A stretch of 64,000 nucleotides of DNA, from assembly GCF_018294505.1 (NCBI RefSeq), contig NC_057807.1, forward strand, positions 265,810,458 through 265,874,457. The letters run 5' to 3'. The position numbers were made by a program, and so were the translations under genes. This DNA is from Triticum aestivum (lineage: Eukaryota > Streptophyta > Magnoliopsida > Poales > Poaceae). Position 1 is the stretch's first letter. Each line of letters opens with the position of its first letter. The notes under the pieces are model-generated. The model did no database searches. It had not been told where the DNA came from and was given only the letters and a program-made list of their open reading frames with translations. Below are positions 10,555 through 22,713 of the stretch, piece by piece.

Positions 10555-11627
10555 TGATGTAGGGTAGAACCCTAGTGGCCCGATCTTTCATGTTTGGAGG
10601 AAAATCCTACCAAGAACATGAAGAACACGGGGAAGAACGGGGAGAAATCACAAGGCGAAACACTCAAGAACAAGTCCAATCACACATCCACTAGACAATC
10701 AAACACATAAGATCCACAAGGGTACATGAACAACAAAAGGAAAGATACAAGGTAGAGTTCATCTCCAAGAGGAGGTCCTGATGGTATCCTAGACGGATCT
10801 TCCTACGAGGGGGTCTTGATGATATCCCGCAGGATCTTCTCACATGGAGGTCTTGAACTCCATGGGAGTGGTCTCTCTCTCTCTCAAGAGGAGGAGGTAG
10901 GAGCAAAGCTCACCTAAGAATGAGCTATCATATTTGCTAACCCTAGAAAGGAGGTGGAGGTGGTCTATTTATAGTCTAAGCCACGAAGGGGTAAGTGTGA
11001 GAGGGATACAAGGCCAAAGGCCCGCGGCTGCGCACACAGGCGTCGGACGTCTGATCGGTGTCGGACGTCCGGAGGTTCACGACAGTCCGGATGTCCGAAA
11101 GTCTTTGGACTTCCGTAAATATCGTTCTGTCACCGTGGCACCGGTCTTCCGGTGGTGCTCGGTCGTCCGTGGACTGGGAGGTGTCGGGCGTCTGGTCTCG
11201 GTCGGTCGTCCGGTCACTGTAGATCTCGTCGGCAAGACTCTTGGGCTGGCTGGAGTTCTAGGTGTCGAACGTCCGGCGTAGTCCGTTCATCCGGTGGTTG
11301 TAGATTGTCGGACGTCCGGTGGCACGTCGGTCGTCCCGCCTCTGGGGACTCCGCAGCTCCGTCTTCTTCCGTCTTCGCTTCCACGCTTCCCTCGCGGATG
11401 GTGTAATTGTTCCTTGGCGCTTGCACTCCTCCTCGTCGTCCATGAAGCTCTGTCGATACCTATGCCTGCACATGGGTGGAGTGTCAAGTAGTATACCATC
11501 CTCGAAGGGGTCAAGTGAACACGTGTAAAGGAGAAGATTCACCTTTATGTATGAGAAGTAGAGGTCGCACGTGTCACTTGCCAAACGGACTCTTAACATG
11601 GTGATGACCGTAGGATGCTCTGCATCA
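10555..11627 (-). repeat. 3' LTR of the gag-only element (minus orientation)
   Basis: The LTR runs from TGATGTAGGGTAG to GCTCTGCATCA in plus reading, 1073 bases, and matches 36019-37080 along its length. It contains a cluster of CGGACGTCCG and GGTCGTCCGG motifs between about 11040 and 11335. These have a GACGTC core, which is a bZIP-type site if it is functional. Confidence 0.92.
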
Positions 11628-11645
11628 TCCCCTCCCCCTTGGGAA
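11628..11645 (-). other. Polypurine tract of the gag-only element
   Basis: On the minus strand CCCAAGGGGGAGGGGA directly precedes the LTR start TGATGCAGAGC. Its position fixes the minus orientation of the element. Confidence 0.85.
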
Positions 11646-14071
11646 AGATCCGACCTCGGATAGAAAACCAAATCACCATGGGAAAGAGATGACGGTGTCA
11701 TGTCAAAGTGGTCGATCTCCAAGCACTCATCGTCTAGTAGCTCAAAATGGGCACTTTCCAGTGTCGCACCATCTTGTGATTCCTTTAAAAGGAGCAAATA
11801 GAACAAAAACTTGGAAAAACAAATGTGGTTAGCATTAGTGCAAAACCAGGCATTCAAGAGGTGATTCACCAAACAAGTGTTGTCATCAAGCATAGCATAG
11901 GGTGTGACAGACGATTGTGACATGGCATGTAAGCATATCAATCGAGCACAAGCAAAGATATCATGGAGACAAGTATGCAAATGTGAGGTAGAGATGCAAA
12001 TATGTGTGACAAGAGAATAAGCATCTACCTCGAGGTCATAGCAAGCATTCACAAATTGCTCAATGAAAGGTCTATGGTAGGCATAAGAATCATTCACAAC
12101 ACCAAATAAAATGAAGTGTCTAAACACATGGGTCAAGTGCAAGACAATCCAAGCATAATGTGCATAAGGTGTAGTGAATATAGTGTGGCACTCAACACAA
12201 TATAAAGAGCAATTGTTCATCATGTGTGAGGCAATCAAGTGAATCATGTGACAAGCAAAGGGACATGGCATATGTGAAGAAATGATATTTGTGCAACCAA
12301 CCATATGATAGTAGCAAGTAGTCCAAGAATTGGATGCAACACAGAAGGTATATATGTCATGAGGCATGGAAATGCGAAAATGGCAAGTCGAGGTAAGATC
12401 TCTAACATGTGCGCAATCAAGTGGTACAAGATGACCAATAAGCTTCATGGTGCAAGCAACACAAGTAGTATGATCCTCAATATCCATGCTCAAGAAGGAT
12501 GTCACCTTGAAAGCGTGTCCTTGTGCATTCTTCACAATGCCGAAGTAGTATGAAATGTGGTGTAGAAGCGAGTCGTGGTAGAATATATGAGGCTCGCTCT
12601 CAAGAGCTCGAATGGTCAACTCACGTGAAGTGGAAGTCAACACAAAGTACAAGTATCCTACACATGCACACAACAAAACAAATAATGTATGCGCATGGTA
12701 GATAAACACATCATCCATCATGATGGTTCTCATCTTTTGAACATAACCATTAGAAGCACAAGTGCATGAATAATATGATGCAACAATGGCAATATTCATG
12801 GCACTAGGTATATGATGCAAAGAGGTAAGACAAGCATGCTTCATGAGAAATATGTCAAAATCTTCAATCATATGCGAGAATGCTATGGGAGCAATCTCAT
12901 TAGCAAGACTAGAATCATTATTGCACTCAATACATGTCAAATCATCTATCATGAGAGAGGCAACATATGGAGATATGTGACAAGAAGCAATAACAATCAT
13001 GTGCAAAGCATGGAAATGGTTGTCATCAACCACATGAAATGAGCAAGAATGAATCATGGGTGATGCAATACAAGCAAGCATATCAATCATGTCATGCAAA
13101 CTAGTGGAGCGAAGATGCAACACACTAGAGTAAATCATGGCAATCATTTCATGTGAGCAAATAATAGGCATAGACAATGCACATGACATATCACAATCAC
13201 GAACACAAAGCAAGATCATAGTATCATTATAGGAATGGGTCATAAATGGAACATGGCAATAACAAGCAATGTCTCCACCAAGCTTGCAAATACACATACA
13301 AGTGCTAGAATCAATCATCATGTGTAAAGCAAATCATAGGCCACAAATGCATGGCAAAGGCATAGGAATGGGCATATCATGCAAAGTGAACATGGCAAGA
13401 TGGGCATATAATATGTAATGGACAACAACCCATAGCCAAGTGAGGGCCATGTAGAAGAAATGTGCGAAGTCTTTGCATGAAGAGAGCAATGGGAAAGACA
13501 ATCCATGGGATCCCAAGTCATCATTGCTCTCTAGAGCATGTTTTGTCAACTCGTGGGATTGCGAGGTTGACAAGTATTCATGGGTACCTATACAAAAGAG
13601 ACACAAACCAAAGAAATTGTGCGCGTGGTAAATATACACATCATCCATCATGATGTGTATGTGCACGTGTGAGTTAGCACAAGATAAGCATCGCTCAAAG
13701 AAATTTGATGCATGGTATAAGAACATGTCATCGATCATGAAAGAATAGTTATTGTGTATGACACGATGGTGACACAAATTGAGAATGCAAGTATATGGCA
13801 CATCAATAGCATGTTTGTTCATGGGGAGCATATGGTGCACACAAGTATTGGGATCATGCAATGAATGGGACGGATCAAAATATCCTAAAACATATGAGGA
13901 AACTATGGGGGTCTCCTCATGAGCAATATCGGAAACATCACATGGAGAAAATGGACAAGATCCAAAACAATGCATATCCGAAGCTAGGTTGTCATGGCAT
14001 GGCATATGAGATAAATGATGCAAAGGGAGTATATCAATATCATCGCAAGAAAAACAAATGCCAATAACCAT
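11646..14071 (-). other. AT-rich spacer of the gag-only element with long open frames
   Basis: The minus strand is open for 687 codons (13321-11258, running into the LTR) and again at 14071-13334. The predicted protein is rich in His, Cys, Met and Ser, with recurring words such as HMI, DDV and IYHAH. No known fold is recognisable. The frame continues through the polypurine tract and into the LTR, which argues against a real protein. Degenerate direct repeats occur: for example 12595-12735 resembles 13530-13665 (shared ACATCATCCATCATGATG), about 940 bases apart. The long open frames may reflect the repeat composition. Confidence 0.5.
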
Positions 14072-14082
14072 GGGCTTGTCAT

Positions 14083-15143
14083 CTATGCCATATGTGCAAA
14101 TTGGTTTATTTTAATGGCATATGCATAGTCACTATGAAGAGATTGCAAATAAGACATATGGTTGATCTCATGCATAGCATAGGACAAGTCAAGCGGATTA
14201 TCAAACATGATGTGACCTAAAGAATTGTCATAAGAAATCCTATGTAACATGGCATCACTACTAATAGACTCCACATGAGAATCATCATACTCATCATAAA
14301 TGGGCAAATCATCGCATGGGGAAATCATACTAGCATGAAGCATGGTACTAGGTGGATCAACATCATTCAAGCAATCAATGTCAAGAATGTCCACTAGTGG
14401 GACTAGAGCATCACCGTCACCTATGTTACCGTTTTCATTCCACTCAAGCGGTGTAGGTGAGGTGGGAAAGACCAAATGGTGGTCATCTTCATCTTGATGG
14501 AACCATGTGGGGGTGCATCATATTCCACCATGGCCATCGTCTTGTCCAAAGGGAGGACGAAGTCGTCAAGGATCGGCGCGTCATCATAAATGGGACCTAG
14601 CACCAAATGAGAAGACACAATAGAGGTAGAGGTCAAGTTGTTAGAAATGCAAATGGCCTCACGAGACCTATCAACTATCACACTCTTTCTATGTGGTGGT
14701 TCACTCACTCCCTCAAAATAGGTGCACTCAAAGTCACATATGGTGGAGTCACTCATCTCACTCAAGTGATGGGGGTTGTGGCTCTCCTCACATGGGAATT
14801 GGGGCAACTCGTCATATATGGGGCTAGTGGTGAAGTCACTCTCACTCTCAATATGGTGGCAAAAGTCACTCAAGTCATCATACGTCGCCGTGGTTGAAGG
14901 GAGAATGACATGCTCAACCATCTCGTCGTCGTCATCGTGGATGAAGGTCGAAGATGGCACATCATCACTCTCCTCCATGACCGAAGGGAAAATCCCATGC
15001 TCGATCATCTCGTCATCGTCGCCGTGGATGAAGGCCGAAGATGGCACCTCATCACTCTCGCGTCCAAAGATGGAAACATCATCCTTGCTCACCGCCTTGT
15101 CACTCGCCTCCAAAGCTTGGTCCTTGAGGGTCTCCGTAGTCAT
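14083..15143 (-). pseudogene. Acidic ORF downstream of gag in the gag-only element
   Basis: Two overlapping minus-strand frames (15143-14421 and 14475-14083) encode acidic, serine-rich protein. It contains an internal repeat of about 30 residues: SDEVPSSAFIHGDDDEMIEH and SDDVPSSTFIHDDDDEMVEH, encoded at about 15045-14900. It occupies the place where pol would stand in an autonomous element. No protease or reverse transcriptase motif is present. The function is unknown, and the two frames suggest one former ORF with a frameshift near 14470. Confidence 0.5.
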
Positions 15144-15343
15144 ACTCGTCGCTGCACCGTCTTGAAAAAGAGTCTAAGTAGACTCGGCATCATCAATGCC
15201 ACAAAGAGGGATGGCGGTGAAGTCGAACTTGGGAGCATCGTCTTGGAGGTCGTCGGGCTTGGACATCGTGGTGGTACTAGCCTCATGCTTGTCGTAGAGC
15301 TTGGTTGCCGTGAAGTGTGCTTGGGGTGGAGAAGCCTTGGCCT

Positions 15344-16165
15344 TCATGAGTTCTTGTTCCGCCTTGAGAGCACCAATGTAGTAGTTGCCGAGGGACTTGT
15401 AGTTCTTGAGGAAGATAGCCTTGGATGTCGTTGTTCAATCCCATCATGAAGTGGAACTTCATCAAAATGGGGTCGTCCACGCCGGCTCGTCGCAAGGCAA
15501 TCTTCATCTCCGAAGTACTTGTCGATGGACTTGGATCCTTGGATGGTGTTCTCCAATTGGCGTCGAAGTTGTTCCGTGTAGGTTGGAGGCACGAACTCTC
15601 ATCGCAAAGCTCTCTTCATCTTGGGCCAAGTCATCATGTAGCTCTCCGAAGGTGTGTGAAGCCACCATGCCGATGCGCAGTCGTGGAAGTTTCTTGTGGC
15701 ACACTTCACTTGATCTTCGGGACGAACTTGATGTAGCTTGAGGTAGTCGTCCATCAAGCCCTCCCACTCGAGATACTCCTCGGGTTCTTGAGTCCCATAG
15801 AAAGGAATCTTGTGGTCGGTGTCAAGGTCGTAGTAGCTCGTGGAAATTGCGGACTTGAGCTTGGGGAGCTTCTCTTGAGCGTAGTCTTGGGGTGCTTGTT
15901 GGCGAAGATGTCGTATGTCCGTAGGTGAAGATGCCTTGAAGTCGCTTGGCGAAGATGCCAAGGGAGATGGTGAAGTCGTTGAGCCATTGTAGGTGTTGAG
16001 CTCTTGACCTTCACGTTCTTGTTGGTGATGGTGTCGATGCTGATGTGACCTTGCCGGAGATGGTAGCTTGGAAGCATGTACTCTTGAGCGTCTTCTCGAA
16101 GATGAGGAAGATCGCTTGTAGGACTTGATGAGTGCTTTGATCTCCTCCATTTGAGCTTGCATCTT
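15344..16165 (-). pseudogene. Gag of the gag-only element, main part
   Basis: On the minus strand the sequence enters from the insertion border at 16165 and encodes MQAQMEEIKALIKSYKRSSS, a variable basic linker, and a gag core (YLEWEGLMDDYLKLHQV, CATRNFHDCASAWW, SYMMTWPKMKRALR). This is the Retrotrans_gag pattern, in which the protein would form the virus-like particle. Frameshifts near 15600 and in the linker break the frame. The last part (YTEQLRRQLENTIQGSKSIDKYF) lies at 15592-15344. No CCHC zinc knuckle was recognised. The start codon and first 26 residues lie beyond the large insertion at 24294-24217. Confidence 0.82.
16088..16165. repeat. 78-bp direct duplication flanking the large insertion (left copy)
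   Basis: This 78-base piece of the gag gene is repeated identically in reading at 24139-24216. It ends with ATCTT, the presumed original target site of the insertion. It is far longer than the 5-bp duplication an integrase makes, so it marks a later repair event at the right border. TTGA stands before both copies. Confidence 0.9.
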
Positions 16166-19100
16166 TGTAACGCCCCGGATTCGTTGCGCCAGGTGTCTGC
16201 CAATTATTCGCCGTCGTTGCCATGTCATCTGCTTGCGTGTTGCATTTTGCCATGTCATCATATGCTTTTCATATCATGTCGTCATGTGCATTTCATTTTG
16301 CATACGTGTTCATTTCATGCATCCGAGCCTTTTCCCCGTTGTCCGTTTTGCAATCTGGCACTCCTATGTCATCCCGCGTTCCCCTTTTGTCTTCTGTTGT
16401 GAGTGGGTATTAAACTTTCCCGAAATGGCCCGAGGTTTGTCAAGCGGCCTTGGTATAGCACCGGTAGACCGCCTGTCAAGTTTCGTGCCATTTGGAGGTC
16501 GTTTGATACTCCAACGGTTAACCGGGTAACCGTAAAGCCCTCTTTTGTTGCAGCCCAACACCCCTTCCAAAGTGGCCCAAAACCCAGCAAACTCCTCTCC
16601 ATGCTCTCGGTCATTTCATCACGATCGCGTGGCCGAAAACCGCTCCTCATTTGGACTCTCCTAGCTCCCTCTACCTATATAAAGGCCCTCCCCTTCCATT
16701 TTCGCGGATCAAATCCCCCCCCCCAAAACCCTAATTTCTCCTCCGCGCCGCGCCGGACATGTCCGGACCGGGCCGGACACGTCCGCCCCGCTTCCCCGTC
16801 CAACCAGATCCGGCCACGTGGCCTCGCCGCCGACCCGCCGCCGCCGGCCCGCGCGAGCCCATCGCGGGCCCGCCAGGCCCGACCGCGCGCCGCCGCCCGC
16901 CCGCGGGTGCCCCCGCGTCCGCCGCCGCCGCCGGCGTGCCCCGCCGCCTCGCTGGAACTGCCCCGCCGCCGCGCGCTCCCCACCGTCGCCGACCCCGCCG
17001 CCTCGGACCCTCCGCCTCCGCGCCGGCGTCCGCTCGCAGCCGCCCCTGGAGCGCCGCCGCCGCGAGCCCGAGCCGCCCGCCGCCACCTTCTCTGCTCTCG
17101 CCGGCGACCCCGGTCCGCAGCACCGCCGGCCACCGGAGCTCCTCCACTGCGCCTCGCCGGCCCCCTGTGCCGTTTCGTCCTGCCCCGCCGCGGCCAGATC
17201 CGGTCGGGCCGGACCGGATCCGGTCGGGCCGGACCGGATCCGGCCGGCCCCAAGCCCCTCCGGCCACCTCCTCGCCTCCTCCGGCGCCAACTCCGGCCGG
17301 TCTCCGACGAGATCCGCCGCCGCCTCGAAAACCGTGCCGCGGTCAACCCTAGCCGCGAGGTGAGGAAATCTGCTAAGTCCCCAGTTTTTCATATAATCAT
17401 GCCATGTTCATGCCATCACATCTCTGCATCCGTAGCTCCGTTTCGTGCGTGTAATATGTCAAATTGTTCATCTCGACGAGTACTTCATTTCGCTCCATTG
17501 CATCATTTTCATTTGAGCTCATCTTGATGCCCGAAATGCTGTTGGAAGAGTGCATGTTGATGTTAATCTGCTGAAACTGTTATAACTTGCTCATTTGTCA
17601 TTTTTGCCATGATTGATGTGTGCATCCTATGAGGTTGATGTCTTCATGTGTTTTGATCTATGATATGCCATCTTTCCAGGGGTGTATGCCATGTATTTTT
17701 GTGATCAATGTGGTGACTAGCACAAGCATGCAAACTAGGCTTCGTGATATTGCTGATTTTAGTCCACGTTCTGCTGTTATTTTGATGCCATGTAAACTTG
17801 ATGCTACAGAGAGTTCCATGCATATTTAGAGATACTTCAATAAGGGTGTTTTGAGAATATGGTTGTTGTCTATCCATCCCTGCCCTTGTTTGCAATTATG
17901 GAGTAGTCTAGCATGTCATTTTGGTGCTCTACTTTTGCTTCAAAATGTTTCCTGGCAGATTGTTTTACTTGATATTCAATTTGGCCAAGGATGCTATAGT
18001 TGATCCTTGCATGCTATGGACTTGTTCTTGCCTTGGTTGGTTACATAAACATGTCTTCTTGATGATGATATGCTTATCTTGTCATGCAATGACTTGTGAT
18101 GAGTGAATCGAGCTTGTTAAGTAGTGTACTTGTTGTTGCTGTTTTGCTAGACAGATTCTGTTATATTTTGTTGCTATGTAGACATGCTTCTACTAATCAT
18201 TCTATGCATAATCTGGAGATGTTCTATAAACATGTTTTGATCTATATGTCATGCTCTATCTATTCATGCCCTTGGTTGCAATTATAGCCTACTGGAACAT
18301 GTTGTTATCTTGCTCTAAAGATTGCTAAATGATATTGTTGTCAGCCTGTTAACATTAAGTTCAATGTTTCCATGATTGTTTCCTAGTGATCCATGCACCC
18401 TATGACCTTGCACTTGCCATGCTTAGCTTCATAAACATGCCTTCTTGCTGTTGGTTGCCTTTCCATGCTATGTATTGCTCTGTGGTGAGTGGTTCAAGCT
18501 CACAAACATGCCTACTTATTGTTGTTTCTGCCATGTTTGAATCTGTAATATAACTTGCCATGTTTACATGGGTGCCATCTTATCTTCTGATCCTTTTTGG
18601 CTCATGGTCAGTAAGGGACTTCTGATCTATGCTATTAGTAGGTTCATGCCATGCCTTTGTTTGCCATGATATGTTCCTGTAACATGTTGTTTGCTTGCTC
18701 TAAACATTGCAACCTGATGTTATTTCTGCAAAGTCTGAAACTGTTATTATTTGCAATATCTCCATGTCATTTTGAGCATGTTCTAGTGATTTCTGGAGAT
18801 AGCTCAGTGTTCATGTTTTGTTATGCTTTACCTGTACTTCATGCCCATGCCTTTTGTTATTATGTTGGGGTGCTGTAGCTTATTGTTTTGATGCTTGCAA
18901 GATGACCGCTACCCTGGATCTCACTACTATCATTGCTATGCTAGTTGCTTCGTTCTATCGCTATGCTGCGTTACCTATCTTTTGCTCATCAAGCCTCCCA
19001 AATTGCCATGAACCTCTAACCTTTGACACCATTCCTAGCAAACAGTTGCTTGGCTATGTTACTACTTTGCTCAGCCCCTCTTATAGCGTTGCTAGCTGCA

Positions 19101-20499
19101 GGTGAAGTTGAAGATTTCTCCATGGTGGACAGGGTTATGTTGGGATATCACAATATCTCTTATATTATGAATGCATCTATATATTTGGTAAAGGGTGGAA
19201 GGCTCGGCCTTATGCCTGGTGTTTTGTTCCACTCTTGCTGCCCTAGTTTCCGTCATACCGGTGTTATGTTCCCGGATTTTGCGTTCCTTACGCGGTCGGG
19301 TGATTTATGGGACCCCCCTGACAGTTCGCTTTGAATAAAACTTGTCCAGCAAGGCCCAACCTTGGTTTTACCATTTGCCTCACCACCACCTATACCCTTC
19401 CCTTGGGTCGGCCAACCCAAGGGTCATCTTTATTTTAGCCCCCCCCCCCGGGGCCAGTGCTTGTCTAAGTGCTGGTCCGAACCGAGCTGCCTGCGGGGCC
19501 ACCTCGGGGAAACTCGAAGTCTGGTTTTACTCGTAGCTAGTCTCATCCGGTGTTGCCCTGAGAACGAGATATGTGCAGCTCCTATCGGGATTGTCGGCGC
19601 ATCGGGCGGCTTTGCTGGTCTTGTTTTACCATTGTCGAAATGTCTTGTAAACCGGGATTCCGAGACTGATCGGGTCTTCCTGGGAGAAGGTCTATTCCTT
19701 CGTTGATCGCGAGAGCTTGTCATGGGCTAAGTTGGGACACCCCTGCAGGGTATAAACTTTCGAGAGCCATGCCCGCGGTTATGTGGCAGATGGGAATTTG
19801 TTAATGTCCGGTTGTAGATAACTTGACACTTGATCCGAATTAAAACGCATCAACCGAGTGTGTAGCCGTGATGGTCTCTTCTCGGCGGAGTCCGGGAAGT
19901 GAACACGGTTTCTGGGTTATGTTTGACGTAAGTAGGTGTTCAGGATCACCTCTTGATCATTGCTAGCTTCACGACCGTTCCGCTTGTTCTCTTCTCGCTC
20001 TTCTTTGCGTATGTTAGCCACCATATCATGCTTAGTCGCTGCTGCAGCCTCACCACTTTACCCCTTCCTTTCCCATTAAGCTTTGCTAGTCTTGTTACCC
20101 ATGGTAATGGGATTGCTGAGTCCTCGTGGCTCACAGATCACTACAACAACAGTTGCAGGTACAGGTTTTCCGATGATCATGACGCGAGAGCGATGCTTGC
20201 TTGCATTGAGTTTCTTCTTCTGCTTCTTCGATCAGGGGATAGGTTCCAGGTCGGCAGCCTGGGCTAGCAGGGTGGATATTGTTTGAGTTTCTGTTTATGA
20301 TTCATCCGTAGTCGGATGTTGATCTTGTATATGATGTATTGTTGTATTCGTGTGGCATCGTATGCCTCTTGTATGTATCCCCACTATTATGTAATGTTGA
20401 TGTAATGATATCCACCTTGTAAAGCGTTTCAATATGCGGGTCTATCCTTGGTGGGACCTTCGAGTTCCTTTTGGATAGGGTCGCATATTGGGCATGACA
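16166..20499 (+). repeat. 5' LTR of the LARD-like element
   Basis: The first 1473 bases (16166-17638) are matched by 22714-24138. The LTR holds a TATA box (CTATATAAAGG near 16674), a very GC-rich block to about 17350, and a strong splice-donor-like GAG/GTGAGGAAA at about 17357. The remainder (17640-20499) is AT-rich with repeated words such as CATGCC and TGTTGTT. A 20-bp unit (GATCCGGTCGGGCCGGACCG) is tandemly doubled at about 17207-17246 but single in the 3' LTR. Confidence 0.88.
16670..16684 (+). promoter_or_regulatory. TATA box in LARD LTR
   Basis: CTACCTATATAAAGG stands about 50-90 bases upstream of an AAACCCTAATTTCTCC leader-like stretch and is conserved in the 3' LTR at about 23195-23209. 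It is the best promoter candidate of the LTR. Confidence 0.6.
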
Positions 20500-20501
20500 A
20501 G

Positions 20502-20517
20502 TTGGTATCAGAGCCAG
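20502..20517 (+). other. Primer-binding site (tRNA-Met type) of LARD-like element
   Basis: TTGGTATCAGAGCCAG follows the LTR end by two bases. It is the standard plant primer site complementary to the 3' end of initiator tRNA-Met, and it fixes the 5' LTR end and the plus orientation. Confidence 0.9.
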
Positions 20518-22698
20518 GTCCGACCCTAGGAGCCCCCTTGATTGATCGTGTAGTTTGGCCGATGTTGAGTCTAGAAGAAAACTGTTTTCAGAGTCTAGTT
20601 ATATCGGAGAGTAGGAATTCTTTTTACTCCTCAACCCCTTCGTCGCTCTGGTGAGGAATCTTGATGTAGGTGTTTTGAATTACTTCTCTTCCCTTTCAAA
20701 TTTTCTTTAGGATCATGCAGTTGGTTTTCCGGTAGTTGTTCCTCAGCTCTTTTTATCCGGTGCATTTCTCGTCAAGTTGACTCGAGCCTCTTCATCGTTG
20801 CCAAGTTCAATCCTCAGTTCTTCCTCCGACGTTGTTGTTTTTCCCTGTCCGAAGTTGTCTTTCTTTTTCCCACCCACCCTCCCTTTTCTTCTTGGAACCG
20901 GAGTCCGTAATCGAGTATGATTTCTACTCGTGCGAAGTCTTTGCTTTCTTTCCTCAATGATTTCAACCGGTGTTTTCTCTTCAAGATATTCGTCGATTTC
21001 CCCTTCCAGTTGTCTTTGTTTTTCCCGCCCTCCCACCCTCTTCTTCCCGGAGCCTGAGTCTATTTCGAGCATCAATTTCATTTGTGCGGAACCCCTTCAG
21101 TCTTTCGTCAATTATTTTAACCGGTGAATTCTAATCTCGTTCGTCATTCTTCATACATTTCTCTTTTTCGGTGGATTCAAATCAAGTATTCGGTGTTGAT
21201 CATATTATTTTCCTCGGCTCAAGTCTTTTCCCTGCTCGTTCGTCTCTCGCCAGTTTATCATTCCGGAGTGTTCAAGACATCTCAGGAGATTCGTCTGTGT
21301 TCCAATTAATTCGAGGTTGTCACCTCATTCTAATCATTCAACTGTTCCGGTGCATCATCTATCTCTTAAACATCTCTTTCCAACGGTGTTTTCTTTTTAG
21401 TGGGCCCTAACCCACAGGTCTTTTCCCAGGATCTTACCTGACTCTTCTGATTTCCCCGGAGTCATTCATAATTCTTTTCAAGTGTGACATAAGAATGGAT
21501 TCCTTCAGTCACATGCCTTATCCAAGATCGATTTCAAATTCTTTTCATTGTTGGCTCAACCTCTTCGTCTTCATTCTCCCGGAGTATCTCAGTAATTTTG
21601 GTGGTGTTTCTTGTCGTCATTCTCAGCTTGGAAGATCGAAGAAGAGTTTTTCCTCTAAATCTTGCCCATTCTCCCGGAGATTCGCGGTGCTAGCTCGATG
21701 TTATCCTATCAAATTGTTTCCAGTCGTGCAAATCTTTTTCATCCATCCGGAGTATTTCAGGAGTTGATTTCTTTTTCGTTTCACCGGAGGCCATCATTCA
21801 TGTTATCATTCTCTATTATCCCGGCGCTTCGTTCAAGTGTTCTTTAATCAGCTCGAGTTCTTCCTGTTCTTTGGCGTCTAAATCCCCTCAAGCATATTTG
21901 TTCTTCTAATTCTACCCGGTGATTCATTATTTTCATCAGTCATTTTGAATTCTTACGGTGGTTCGTTCAAGATTCTTTTTCCTTGATTATCATATCAATC
22001 CATTCATTCTTTCAATCCTACCGGTGGTTCATGAAGACCTTCTCAAGTTTGCGATATGTCACTTCTCAATCCTTTCTCAAGAAGAATAAGTAGTATGCTA
22101 AATCCATTGCTTGTCATCAATTTAATTTGATGAAGGATAAGCATGAAATAAATCTTATTCTTATTCCTTCCAAGTGAGCAATCCCTCCCTTCAGAGTTTG
22201 TTCTTGTGGAATAAATTCTAGTTCCAAGTGCTTTCATTCTTTTCTTTTTCGGAGTTCAAATTTCCTCCGCCATCTCGTCAGAACCTCCATCTAAATCACC
22301 ACAAGGCTCATCTTATTCTTTCATCCTTCATTCTATCTCATCATCTTTTGTCACCGGAGTTCTTCATGGTATTCTTCAGGATTTAATTCATTCTTCAAGA
22401 GTTCATCAAGTTTCATTCCATCTTCTTAAGTTCGTGTTCTAATCCTTCCATTTTCAGCCGGAATGCTACCTAAATCCTTTCAGTCGTATTCGTTTCTTTT
22501 CTCATTCTAACCACTCCGGTTAGAACGGGTGATTTCAGAGTCTACCTTGTTCGTTGAACTTTTGATTCACGTCATTCACGTCGTTCCTCTCTTCTTCTCG
22601 AGTTCTCTCGATTCTTTTCTTCTTCTCTTGAGTTCTTGTTTCACCTCATCCCTTTTCCCTTCCGTCTCGGTCCTAAGATCTCGGGACGAGATCTCTTG
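20518..22698 (+). other. Non-coding interior of LARD-like element
   Basis: This 2.2-kb stretch is strongly pyrimidine-rich (TTC, TCTT, TTTC) and has no ORF resembling gag or pol. The words CCGGTG, CCGGAG or ACGGTG followed by TTC-rich sequence recur roughly every 50-120 bases (about 20757, 20968, 21121, 21262, 21345, 21460, 21579, 21677, 21750, 21783, 21917, 21955, 22021). It looks like a decayed tandem array and may hold the packaging signal. Confidence 0.6.
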
Positions 22699-22713
22699 TT
22701 AGTGGAGGAGTGT
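22699..22713 (+). other. Polypurine-like tract before LARD 3' LTR
   Basis: GTTAGTGGAGGAGTGT lies directly before TGTAACGCCCCGG. It is the expected position for plus-strand priming, though the tract is short. Confidence 0.5.

Noticed and set aside
11258..13321. 687-codon minus-strand frame as a host gene
   Set aside because: It lies inside an LTR element, crosses the polypurine tract and the LTR border, and has repetitive composition. It was reported only as a feature of the element.
16403..17527. 374-codon plus-strand frame and several overlapping frames in the GC-rich LTR block
   Set aside because: Five or more frames on both strands are open at once because of the very high GC content, and the deduced proteins are Pro/Arg/Ala low-complexity. 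It lies in an LTR and is repeated at 23279-24027.
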